The position numbers were made by a program, and so were the translations under genes. Positions 21,546 to 28,988 of a stretch of 64,000 nucleotides of DNA are shown here, one piece after another (the first letter of the stretch is position 1; every line of letters begins with the position of its first letter). A model generated the notes under the pieces. That model worked only from the letters and a program-made list of their open reading frames with translations, was not told the origin of the DNA and made no database searches. Origin of the DNA: Gammaproteobacteria bacterium (GTDB taxonomy: Bacteria; Pseudomonadota; Gammaproteobacteria; Steroidobacterales; GCA-2729495); NCBI GenBank assembly GCA_015709695.1, contig CP054183.1, forward strand, positions 1,538,992 to 1,602,991, written 5' to 3'.

Positions 21546-21880
21546 TCCTGTCACTCGCCATCGGCGTGCTCGCCGGCGCGGGCACCTGGCTGCTGCTGCG
21601 CCCGCGGACCTTCCAGGTGGTCATCGGCCTGTCGCTGCTCTCCAATGCGGTGAATCTGTTCCTCTTCGGCATGGGCGGCCTGAAGTCCGGGGCGGCGCCG
21701 ATCGTGCCCGCCGGGCCGGCACCGGACGCCGCCCTGCTGGCGGACCCGCTGCCCCAGGCGCTGGTGCTGACCGCCATCGTCATCGGCTTCGCCATGACGG
21801 CCCTGCTGCTGGTGGTGCTGCTGGCCGCGCGTGGCCTGGCCGGCACCGACCACGTGGACGGTCGCGAGGGCGGGCAGTGA
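21533..21880 (+). CDS. mrpC: Mrp antiporter subunit C
   Basis: This 115-aa NuoK-like membrane protein has three predicted helices: a first at the N terminus, then VVIGLSLLSNAVNLFLFGMG, then ALVLTAIVIGFAMTALLLVV. The PLPQALVLTAIVIGFA block is typical of MrpC/MnhC. ATG 21533 overlaps the end of mrpA by 13 nt. It forms part of the large hetero-oligomeric antiporter. Confidence 0.93.
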   Translation: MAELILSLAIGVLAGAGTWLLLRPRTFQVVIGLSLLSNAVNLFLFGMGGLKSGAAPIVPAGPAPDAALLADPLPQALVLTAIVIGFAMTALLLVVLLAARGLAGTDHVDGREGGQ

Positions 21881-23433
21881 TCCGCTGGCAGCCACATCTG
21901 GTGGTGCTGCCGATCGTGCTGCCGCTGGCCGCGGCGGCACTGATGCTCTTCGTCAGCGAGCAACGCCGCATGGTCAAGCGCATGGTCTCCTCGCTGACCA
22001 TGCTGGCCGTATTGGCCGTGGCGGCCCTGCTGGTACAGCAGGCGGGCCAGGGGCCGCCGGCCGTCTACCGCCTCGGCGGCTGGCCGGCGCCGTTCGGCAT
22101 CGTGCTGGTGGCCGACCGGCTCGCGGCACTGATGGTCCTGCTCGCCTCGCTGCTGGCGCTGGCGGCGCTGGTGTTCTCGTTCGCGCGCTGGGATCGTGCC
22201 GGACCCCGCTTCCACAGCCTGGTGCTGGTGCTGCTCATGGGCGTCAATGGCGCCTTCCTCACCGGGGACCTGTTCAACCTGTTCGTGTTCTTCGAGGTGT
22301 TCCTCGCCGCCTCCTACGGGCTGGCGCTGCATGGCGCCGGCGCCGCGCGCGTGCAGGCGGGCCTGCATTACATCGTGGTCAACCTGGCCGCGGCGCTGCT
22401 GTTCCTGGTGGGCGTCGCCCTGATCTACGGCGTCACCGGCACGCTCAATCTGGCGGACCTGGCGCTGCGCATCCCGGCGACGGCAGGCACCGGCCGGACA
22501 TTGCTCGAAGCCGGTGCCGCCGTGCTCGGCATCGCCTTCCTGGTGAAGGCCGGCATGTGGCCCCTGTGCTTCTGGCTGCCGCGAGCCTATGGCATGGCCT
22601 GCGCACCGGCCGCCGCCGTGTTCGTCATCCTCACCAAGGTCGGCATCTACGCCATCCTGCGGGTCTGGCTGCTGTTCTTCGGCGGCACGGAGGCGGCGCC
22701 GCACTTCGGCCAGGAAGTCCTGATCGCCGGCGGCCTGCTGACGCTCGCCGTGGGCGCCATCGGCGTCTTCAGCTCGCCCAGCCTGTCGCGGCTGGCGACC
22801 TGCAGCCTGATCGTCTCCTGCGGCACCCTGCTCGCCGCGCTGGGAACGGGCGATCCCGCAGTGAGCGCTGCCAGCCTCTACTACCTCGTTGCCTCGACGC
22901 TGGGCCTGGGCACGCTGTTCCTGCTGATCGAGCCGATGGAACGCAGCGGTGGCGAGGCGGGCGTGCGCAGCATCACCGAGGAGTCGGTCGGCAGCTTCGA
23001 AGCCGAGGACCGCGAGGAGGTCGGGGTTGCCATCCCGGCGGCCTGGGCGTTCCTCGGCATGTCGTTCGTCGTCTGCGCCCTGCTGGTGGCCGGGCTGCCA
23101 CCCATGCCCGGATTCGTCGCCAAGCTGGCGCTCCTCGATGCCCTGATCCGCCCGGAGCCGGTCGGCGCGTCCGCCTGGATGCTGATGTCGCTGCTGCTGC
23201 TGTCCGGGCTGTCGACCCTGGTGGCGGCCAGCCGCATCGGCGCGCGCATCTTCTGGATGCCGGCGCAGCCGCTGGCGGCCCGCGTCAGCGCCATCGAGAT
23301 GATGGCCGTGCTGCTGCTGCTCGGCGCCGCCATCCTGCTGGTGGTGCAGGCCGGCCCGGTGATGCAGTATCTGGGGGACACGGCGCAGGCGCTGCATGCG
23401 CCGCATGATTACCTGGAAGGGGTGCTCGATTGA
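21877..23433 (+). CDS. mrpD: Mrp antiporter subunit D
   Basis: This 518-aa polytopic NuoM/N-like antiporter subunit contains GDLFNLFVFFEVFLAASYGL, LVKAGMWPLCFWLPRAYG and GLPPMPGFVAKLALLDAL, all characteristic of MrpD/MnhD. The start is GTG 21877, overlapping the mrpC stop (GTGA), so translation is coupled. The loop around residues 360-390 is acidic (SFEAEDREEVG). Confidence 0.93.
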   Translation: MIRWQPHLVVLPIVLPLAAAALMLFVSEQRRMVKRMVSSLTMLAVLAVAALLVQQAGQGPPAVYRLGGWPAPFGIVLVADRLAALMVLLASLLALAALVFSFARWDRAGPRFHSLVLVLLMGVNGAFLTGDLFNLFVFFEVFLAASYGLALHGAGAARVQAGLHYIVVNLAAALLFLVGVALIYGVTGTLNLADLALRIPATAGTGRTLLEAGAAVLGIAFLVKAGMWPLCFWLPRAYGMACAPAAAVFVILTKVGIYAILRVWLLFFGGTEAAPHFGQEVLIAGGLLTLAVGAIGVFSSPSLSRLATCSLIVSCGTLLAALGTGDPAVSAASLYYLVASTLGLGTLFLLIEPMERSGGEAGVRSITEESVGSFEAEDREEVGVAIPAAWAFLGMSFVVCALLVAGLPPMPGFVAKLALLDALIRPEPVGASAWMLMSLLLLSGLSTLVAASRIGARIFWMPAQPLAARVSAIEMMAVLLLLGAAILLVVQAGPVMQYLGDTAQALHAPHDYLEGVLD

Positions 23434-23939
23434 GGGAGCGGCTGTCCGGCCTGTGCTTGTGGCTGTCGCTCACGGCGCTGTGGCTGGCCCTGAACCAGAG
23501 CCTGTGGGCCGGCGATGTGCTGCTGGGCGCGCTCATCGCCCTGGTTGCCTGTCGCGCCTATCGCAGGCTGCAGCCCCCGGCCGACCCGGTGCCGGCACAG
23601 GCTGCCGCCTGGCGACGCGGCCGCACCGCCTTCCGGCTGCTGCTGGAAGTCGCCATCGACGTGGTGCGCTCCAATATCGCCGTGGCACGCATCATCCTGT
23701 TCCGGGGCACGCGCAACCAGACCGCGGGATTCCTCGACATTCCGCTGCAGCTGCGCGACCCGGCAGGGCTCGCCACCCTGGCCTGCATCATCACCGCGAC
23801 GCCCGGTACTGCCTGGGGGCGTTACGATGCCGGACGCGGCATCCTCACCATCCACGTCCTCGACCTGGTCGACAGGTCGGCCTGGACCCGCATCATCAAG
23901 GACCGCTACGAGCGGCGCCTGCAGGAGATCTTCGAATGA
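23430..23939 (+). CDS. mrpE: Mrp antiporter subunit E
   Basis: This 169-aa protein has two N-terminal membrane segments and a soluble C-terminal domain with VVRSNIAVARIIL and CIITATPGTAWG, typical of MrpE/MnhE. Its start is a rare TTG at 23430 that overlaps the mrpD stop codon (TTGA), which implies expression by translational coupling. Confidence 0.9.
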   Translation: MRERLSGLCLWLSLTALWLALNQSLWAGDVLLGALIALVACRAYRRLQPPADPVPAQAAAWRRGRTAFRLLLEVAIDVVRSNIAVARIILFRGTRNQTAGFLDIPLQLRDPAGLATLACIITATPGTAWGRYDAGRGILTIHVLDLVDRSAWTRIIKDRYERRLQEIFE

Positions 23940-24217
23940 CCGCCCTGCTCCTCGATGGCAGCCTGTTGCTGGCCCAGGGCCTGCTGACGCTGGCGATGGC
24001 CCTGGCTACGCTGCGGCTGATGCGCGGGCCGCGCGCCCAGGACCGGGTGCTGGCCCTCGACACGCTGTACGTCAGCGCGATGCTGGTGCTGCTGCTGCTC
24101 GGCATGCGCAGCGGCGTCGGCCACTACTTCGATGCCGCCCTGGTGATCGGCACGCTCGGTTTCGTCTCGACCGCGGCACTCGCCCGCTTCCTGCTGCGCG
24201 GCGAGGTGATCGAATGA
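23936..24217 (+). CDS. mrpF: Mrp antiporter subunit F
   Basis: This 93-aa protein has three hydrophobic segments with RLMRGPRAQDRVLALDTL between the first two, which is the signature of MrpF/MnhF. ATG 23936 overlaps the mrpE stop (ATGA). The frame is open upstream through mrpE; that part is not coding. Confidence 0.9.
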   Translation: MTALLLDGSLLLAQGLLTLAMALATLRLMRGPRAQDRVLALDTLYVSAMLVLLLLGMRSGVGHYFDAALVIGTLGFVSTAALARFLLRGEVIE

Positions 24218-24239
24218 GCCGCCGCAAAGGGACGGGCTG

Positions 24240-24560
24240 ATGGCCCAGTTCGCCGACCTGCCGTGGGTGGTGGCCGTGCCGGTCGCGCTGCTGGCCCTGT
24301 GCGGGGCCGCGCTGACGCTGGTCGGCGCGCTCGGCCTGCTGCGACTCGGCACCTTCCACGAGCGCGTGCACGCACCGACGCTCGGGACCACGCTCGGCAC
24401 GGGATGCATCCTGCTGGCGTCGATGCTGCTGTTCTCCAGTCTGGAGACACGGCCGGTGCTGCACGAGATCGTGCTCGGCCTGTTCATGACCCTCACCACG
24501 CCGGTGACCTTCGTGCTGCTGCTGCGGGCGGCACGGCGGCGCGAGGGCTCGGGCAATTGA
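24240..24560 (+). CDS. mrpG: Mrp antiporter subunit G
   Basis: This 106-aa membrane protein contains LVGALGLLRLGTFHERVHAP and GTGCILLASML, the conserved core of MrpG/MnhG. It is the last subunit gene of the operon, 22 nt after mrpF, starting at ATG 24240. It is convergent with the FabD-like gene ending at 24612. Confidence 0.9.
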   Translation: MAQFADLPWVVAVPVALLALCGAALTLVGALGLLRLGTFHERVHAPTLGTTLGTGCILLASMLLFSSLETRPVLHEIVLGLFMTLTTPVTFVLLLRAARRREGSGN

Positions 24561-24611
24561 GAAGCCCGCCATCCCGGCGCCACGGCCGGCGCGCCCGGGA
24601 ATCCGCCGGCC

Positions 24612-25589
24612 TCAGGCCGCGAACTGCTCCGCCGCCGCGCGCAGCGTGGCGCTGTTGATCGCCGCCGCGTACTGCGCCTCGTAGTTCGATCCCTTGAGGG
24701 TCTTGCGCACGATGCTCTCGAGGTTGGGGCGCTTGTCGGCAGGGCCCTCGCCGCTGCCGATGCCGCCGCCGAACTCGATCATGTGGCTGATCCCCTGCTG
24801 CATGGCGGTCGCCAGGCAGCCCACCCAGTCCACGGGATTGAAGAGCTGGAAGAACAGCCGCGTGCGGATCGCGCCCGCCGCGGCATCGTGCAGGCTGGCG
24901 GTGTAGTTGGACAGCACGCCGATGGCCAGCGGCGCGAAGGGCGTGGCATCGAGGGTCTCGCGGAAGCGCCGTGCCGCCTCCACCATCAGGTAGGTATGGA
25001 ATGCGCCTTCGGTCGCCAGCCTGATGGCGCGCTTGCGCGGGCTGGTCTGCTCCATCTCCGCGGCCAGCGCCTCGAGGTCGGCCTCGCGGCCGCCGACGAC
25101 CGTCTGCTCGGGCAGGTTGATGCTCGCCACCTGGCAGTAGTGCCGGTCGGCGATGGCGCGGGCCGCGGCGGCATCGAGGCCCAGCGCCAGCATGCCGCCC
25201 TCGCCGTGCTCGCCCATCAGCTCGCCCCGGCGCCGCACCAGGCGCAGGCCATCGGCGAAGCCGAGGCTGCCGGCGGCGACCAGCGCCGTGTACTCGCCGA
25301 GGCTGTGCCCGGCGGCGAGCAGCGGCAGCACGGGCCTGCCCACCAGCGCCTGGAACACGCGCAGGCAGGCCACCTCGTGGGTGAGCAGCGCCGGCTGGGT
25401 GTGGCGGGTGAGGCCGATCTCGCCGGCCGGATCCTCGAAGGACAGCCGCGCCATGTCATAGCCGAGCGCCTCGCTGGCCTCGGCGTAGGTTTCGCGGGCG
25501 ACGCTGTAGTCAGCGCAGAGGTCGCTGCCCATCCCCCGGTACTGCGAGCCCTGCCCCGGGAACACGAACATGATGCGCCGCTCGGCCAT
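24612..25589 (-). CDS. ACP S-malonyltransferase-like protein (FabD family), stand-alone
   Basis: This 325-aa acyltransferase starts RRIMFVFPGQGSQYRGMG and has the active Ser96 in GHSLGEYTAL, the carboxylate-binding Arg in RRRGELMGE and a His in GAFHTYLM (family consensus GPFHS). It should load malonyl, or a similar extender, onto an acyl carrier protein. The gene is not in a fab cluster: the Mrp operon is on one side and dps on the other. It has about 50 extra residues at the C terminus beyond the usual FabD end. ATG 25589 is chosen as start. It could serve a polyketide or other side pathway and not fatty acid synthesis. Confidence 0.8.
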   Translation of the reverse strand: MAERRIMFVFPGQGSQYRGMGSDLCADYSVARETYAEASEALGYDMARLSFEDPAGEIGLTRHTQPALLTHEVACLRVFQALVGRPVLPLLAAGHSLGEYTALVAAGSLGFADGLRLVRRRGELMGEHGEGGMLALGLDAAAARAIADRHYCQVASINLPEQTVVGGREADLEALAAEMEQTSPRKRAIRLATEGAFHTYLMVEAARRFRETLDATPFAPLAIGVLSNYTASLHDAAAGAIRTRLFFQLFNPVDWVGCLATAMQQGISHMIEFGGGIGSGEGPADKRPNLESIVRKTLKGSNYEAQYAAAINSATLRAAAEQFAA

Positions 25590-25676
25590 GGAATCACCCC
25601 GCTGGAAACACGGCGCAGAGAATAGCAAAACGGAGGCGTCGCGAGCCGTCGCCCGCGGCGCCCCCGTGCGGCGGGA

Positions 25677-26150
25677 TCAGGCGTCTTCCAGCAGGCTGCG
25701 CAGCATCCACGCGGTCTTCTCGTGGATCTGCATGCGCTGGGTCAGCAGGTCGGCCGTCGGTTCATCACCCGCCTTGTCCACCAGCGGGAACAGCTTGCGC
25801 GCCGTGCGCACCACCGTCTCCTGGCCCGTCACCAGGTTGCGGATCATGTCCTCCGCGCCGGGCACGCCGGTTTCCTCCTTGATGGCGGTGAGCCGGGCGA
25901 AGGCCTGGTAGGAGCCCGGCGCCGGATAGCCCAGGGCACGGATGCGCTCGGCGATGACGTCCACCGCCAGCGCCAGCTCGGTGTACTGCGCCTCGAACAT
26001 GAGGTGCAGCGTGTTGAACATGGGCCCGGTGACGTTCCAGTGGTAGTTGTGCGTCTTCAGGTACAGCGTGTAGCTGTCTGCCAGCAGCTTGCCGAGCCCC
26101 TCCGCGATCGCCTTGCGGTCCTTCTCCTTGATGCCGATATCGATGGCCAC
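25677..26150 (-). CDS. dps: Dps-family DNA-protecting ferritin-like protein
   Basis: This 157-aa four-helix protein has the inter-subunit ferroxidase site of Dps: His in [11 protein letters not shown] and acidic residues in [19 protein letters not shown]. Dps dodecamers oxidise ferrous iron with peroxide and shield DNA. It is divergent from oxyR (26250) with a 99-bp intergenic region, which strongly suggests OxyR control of this gene. The start is ATG 26150. Confidence 0.93.
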   Translation of the reverse strand: MAIDIGIKEKDRKAIAEGLGKLLADSYTLYLKTHNYHWNVTGPMFNTLHLMFEAQYTELALAVDVIAERIRALGYPAPGSYQAFARLTAIKEETGVPGAEDMIRNLVTGQETVVRTARKLFPLVDKAGDEPTADLLTQRMQIHEKTAWMLRSLLEDA

Positions 26151-26249
26151 GGGATTCTCCTCTGGTTTTCCACAGCCCTATCCTAGCCCGTCGCCCGAAT
26201 CATTCCAGTAGAATGTTGCGATCGGATTGTTCGCCTTTCTGGATGAACC

Positions 26250-27185
26250 ATGGCCCGGGCCGGAAACCAGGCAGCGCAACCCCGCCACCTGCCGACGGTG
26301 CGCCAGCTGCGCTACTTCGTCACCCTGGAGCGCCTCGGTCACTTCGGCCGGGCGGCAGCGGCCTGCTGTGTCTCGCAATCCGCCTTCAGCGTGGCCATCC
26401 GCGAGCTCGAGGGCCTGCTCGGCGTCAGCCTGGTGGAACGGACCAACCGGCGCGTCACCATCACCCGCGCCGGGCACGACATCGCCACGCAGGCGCGGCT
26501 CTGCCTCGGCGACATCGAGAGCCTGGTGGACATGGCGCGGGAGCGCCGGCAGGCGCTCAGCGGCCCGCTGCGCCTCGGAGTCATCCCCACCATCGCGCCC
26601 TTCCTGCTGCCCGCGGCGCTGCCACGGCTGCGGCGCAAGTTCCCGGCGCTGCAGCTGTTCATCCGCGAGGCGCTGACCGATACGCTGCTCGACGAACTGG
26701 CGCAGGGCACGCTGGACCTGCTGCTGGTCGCCCTGCCGCACGAGCTGCGTGGCACCGAGGTCATGCCGCTGTTCGAGGAGCGCTTCCTGCTGGCCTGCCG
26801 GGAGGACACGCGCCTCACCGACCCGCGGCATTTCGTGGTGAACCGCCTGGCGCCGGAGTCCATCCTGCTGCTGGAGGAAGGCCACTGCATGCGCGAGCAT
26901 GCCCTCGCCGCCTGCCGCCTGCGCAGCCGTAGCCGGGTCAGCCCCTTCGCCGCCTCGAGCCTGCACACCCTGCTGGAAATGGTCGACAGCGACCTCGGCA
27001 TCAGCTTCGTGCCGGAAATGGCGGCGGGCTCGGGACTGCTGCGGCACACCCGCGTACGCACCTGGCCGCTGCCCGGTGGCGCGGGCCGCGAAATTGCCCT
27101 GTGCTGGCGCCGCCGCTCGGCACGCGGCGCGGACTTTCGCCAGCTCGGCGAGCTGTTCCGCCAGGCCCGGCCGCAGGCCACCTGA
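26250..27185 (+). CDS. oxyR: Hydrogen-peroxide-sensing LysR-type regulator OxyR
   Basis: This 311-aa LysR-type regulator has an N-terminal winged helix-turn-helix (HFGRAAAACCVSQSAFSVAI) and an effector domain with the OxyR redox pair: Cys213 in EEGHCMREHALAAC and Cys222, with the same nine-residue spacing as C199-C208 of E. coli OxyR. Peroxide forms the disulfide and switches on antioxidant genes. Its divergent neighbour dps is a classical target. An imperfect candidate operator may lie in 26170-26220 (CCCTATCCTAG on the plus strand), but no full ATAG-N7-CTAT pair is visible. Confidence 0.93.
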   Translation: MARAGNQAAQPRHLPTVRQLRYFVTLERLGHFGRAAAACCVSQSAFSVAIRELEGLLGVSLVERTNRRVTITRAGHDIATQARLCLGDIESLVDMARERRQALSGPLRLGVIPTIAPFLLPAALPRLRRKFPALQLFIREALTDTLLDELAQGTLDLLLVALPHELRGTEVMPLFEERFLLACREDTRLTDPRHFVVNRLAPESILLLEEGHCMREHALAACRLRSRSRVSPFAASSLHTLLEMVDSDLGISFVPEMAAGSGLLRHTRVRTWPLPGGAGREIALCWRRRSARGADFRQLGELFRQARPQAT

Positions 27186-27213
27186 AGGCGGGCGCCGGCG
27201 CGGCCCGCTTCAG
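27182..27213. terminator. Bidirectional hairpin between oxyR and the ATP-cone nuclease gene
   Basis: CTGAAGGCGGGC and GCCCGCTTCAG form a long GC-rich stem with one bulged base, overlapping the oxyR stop codon and lying just past the convergent gene's end. It could terminate both; U tracts are lacking. Confidence 0.45.
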
Positions 27214-27226
27214 GGCCGCTGCGGGG

Positions 27227-28072
27227 TCAGTCCCGGCACAGCTCCGTCGCCTCCTTCAGCAGACGTGCGCGACGCGGCGCCGGCAGTCGCAGCGTATCGA
27301 GTGCATCAGGTCGCGCCAGCACGTCACGGGCCAGCACCAGGCCCTGTTCGAGCAGGCGTGTCTTCTCCGCCCGCGAGAGCACGCCGAGGCAGGTCAGCGG
27401 ATGCAGCCCGGAGCGGTCGATGCGCTCGCGCAGACTGCCCCCGGCGGGCTGGTCCCAGCCCACCAGCTGCAGGCCGACGCACTGGCCATAGCGCAGCGCA
27501 TCGCTGCTGAAGCGGGTGTTGGTCACCAGCCAGCCCTGGTGGAAGCGCTCGCCGTTGCCCGGCTGCTGCTGCCAGCGCTGCGCCACGTCGGTGAAGCGCG
27601 CCTGGATGTACAGCGGGATCTTCACGTCGCAGACCCGGCCGGGGACATTGTGATACTTGCACTCCACCAGGAAGTGCTGATGCCCGCGATCGGCGACGAC
27701 ATCGACCTCGTGGCGGACGCAGCGCCCCTCGACCATCACCCGCAGCTGCACGCGGTAGCCCTCGTCCCCGAGGATGCGGGCCACGAAGTCCTCGAAGGGA
27801 AACCCCGAGGGCCCGAGGTCGAGGATGGCCTGCTTCAGCCGGTAGCGGCCGGCTACCCGCCTGGACCGGCGGTGCAGCAGCCGGAAGGCCAGCTTGTACA
27901 GGCGCCGCGTGCTGATGCCTGGCTCCAGCTCCGGCCGGATTGCCGTGGCGATGGCCGCGCTCATCTCCGGCGTGGCGCCCGCGCGCTCCAGCGAGTGGCG
28001 CAGCTTCGCGACATCGTAGGGCACCCGCTCGCCGTTGGCCTTGGTCACCAGCAAGGAAGTTTCGACAGACAT
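27227..28072 (-). CDS. ATP-cone domain fused to Mrr-type restriction endonuclease-like domain
   Basis: This 281-aa protein begins with an ATP-cone (VTKANGERVPYDVAKLRHSLERAG, residues about 9-32, to about 85), the nucleotide-sensing module best known from ribonucleotide reductase and NrdR. A PD-(D/E)xK nuclease core follows: FEDFVARIL, then EVDVVADR and HFLVECKYHN (Asp and Glu-x-Lys catalytic residues), as in Mrr-type endonucleases. The role is unknown; a nucleotide-responsive nuclease acting on DNA is likely. ATG 28072 is chosen; the frame extends upstream into gluQ without similarity. It is the last gene of a four-gene minus-strand operon, 20 nt after gluQ. Confidence 0.75.
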   Translation of the reverse strand: MSVETSLLVTKANGERVPYDVAKLRHSLERAGATPEMSAAIATAIRPELEPGISTRRLYKLAFRLLHRRSRRVAGRYRLKQAILDLGPSGFPFEDFVARILGDEGYRVQLRVMVEGRCVRHEVDVVADRGHQHFLVECKYHNVPGRVCDVKIPLYIQARFTDVAQRWQQQPGNGERFHQGWLVTNTRFSSDALRYGQCVGLQLVGWDQPAGGSLRERIDRSGLHPLTCLGVLSRAEKTRLLEQGLVLARDVLARPDALDTLRLPAPRRARLLKEATELCRD

Positions 28073-28092
28073 GGCCGGCAAGTTAGCAGGGC

Positions 28093-28986
28093 TCAGTCGC
28101 CCTGCGCCAGCGCCATCACCGCGGCCGGAGCGAGGCCCCGCGCGCGCAGCGCGGCGATCTCCAGGTCGCGGTCGCGCTTGGCGAGGCGCCGCCCGCTGGC
28201 GTCGCGCAGCAGCCGGTGGTGGTGGTAGCGCGGCGGCTCGAGACCGAGCACGGCCTGCAGCAGGCGTTGCACCGGGGTGGCGGCGAACAGGTCCTCGCCG
28301 CGGGTCACCAGGGTCACGCCCTGCAGGTGATCGTCGAGCACCACGGCCAGGTGGTAGCTGACGCCGACATCCCTGCGACCGAGCACGATGTCGCCACAGG
28401 CGGATGGCGCCACGTTCTGGCGGCCCGCTTCGCCCGCCGGGCCCCGCCCGGTTTCCTCGAACCACAGTTCGCGGCCGCCCGATGCAGCGGCGCAGGCGCC
28501 GGCATCCAGCCGCCAGGCATGGGGCTCGCCGGCCGCCAGCCGCTGCTGCCGCTGCCCGGCGGGCAGGTTGCGGCAGGTGCCCGGATACAGCGGCCCCTCG
28601 GGGCCCTGCGGAGCCGCCGGCATGGCGGCGATCTCCGCGGCGATGTCGGCGCGGGTGCAGAAGCAGGGATAGGCCAGGCCGCGCGCGGCGAGAGCGGCGA
28701 GCGCGGCCCGGTAGTCCGCCAGGCGCGTCGACTGCTGCAGCACCGGCTGCTCCCAGCGCAGCCCGAGCCAGGCCAGATCCTCGATGATGCCGGCGACGAA
28801 CTCCGGACGGCAGCGCGTGGTGTCGATATCCTCGATGCGCAACAGGAAGCGGCCGCCACTGCCCTCTGCCAGTCGCGCGGCGGTCATGGCGGCCAGCGCA
28901 TGGCCGAGATGCAGCCGGCCGCTCGGGCTCGGCGCGAAGCGGGTGGTCTCCGGCGCATCCGGCGGCCGGCGCAGCGATGCCTGCAT
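28093..28986 (-). CDS. gluQ: Glutamyl-Q tRNA(Asp) synthetase
   Basis: This 297-aa class I synthetase paralogue has TRFAPSPSGRLHLGHALAA (HIGH-like motif), LLRIEDIDTTR, a zinc site formed by CFCTRAD and YPGTCR, and LAKRDRD in place of the KMSKS loop. It lacks the anticodon-binding half of GluRS, as expected for GluQRS, which glutamylates queuosine at the wobble base of tRNA-Asp. ATG 28986 is the start, 2 nt after the stop of the upstream ThDP enzyme gene. Confidence 0.93.
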   Translation of the reverse strand: MQASLRRPPDAPETTRFAPSPSGRLHLGHALAAMTAARLAEGSGGRFLLRIEDIDTTRCRPEFVAGIIEDLAWLGLRWEQPVLQQSTRLADYRAALAALAARGLAYPCFCTRADIAAEIAAMPAAPQGPEGPLYPGTCRNLPAGQRQQRLAAGEPHAWRLDAGACAAASGGRELWFEETGRGPAGEAGRQNVAPSACGDIVLGRRDVGVSYHLAVVLDDHLQGVTLVTRGEDLFAATPVQRLLQAVLGLEPPRYHHHRLLRDASGRRLAKRDRDLEIAALRARGLAPAAVMALAQGD

Positions 28987-28988
28987 CC

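Noticed and set aside
17751-21554. A 1267-codon open frame on the minus strand opposite the mce and mrpA genes
   Set aside because: Its composition is dominated by Gln, His, Arg and Gly, as expected of the antisense shadow of a GC-rich gene; the plus-strand Mrp and epimerase proteins are unmistakable.
26151-26249. OxyR operator (ATAG-N7-CTAT repeats) between dps and oxyR
   Set aside because: Only fragments such as CTATCCTAG are seen; the full pattern is absent, so no site is annotated.
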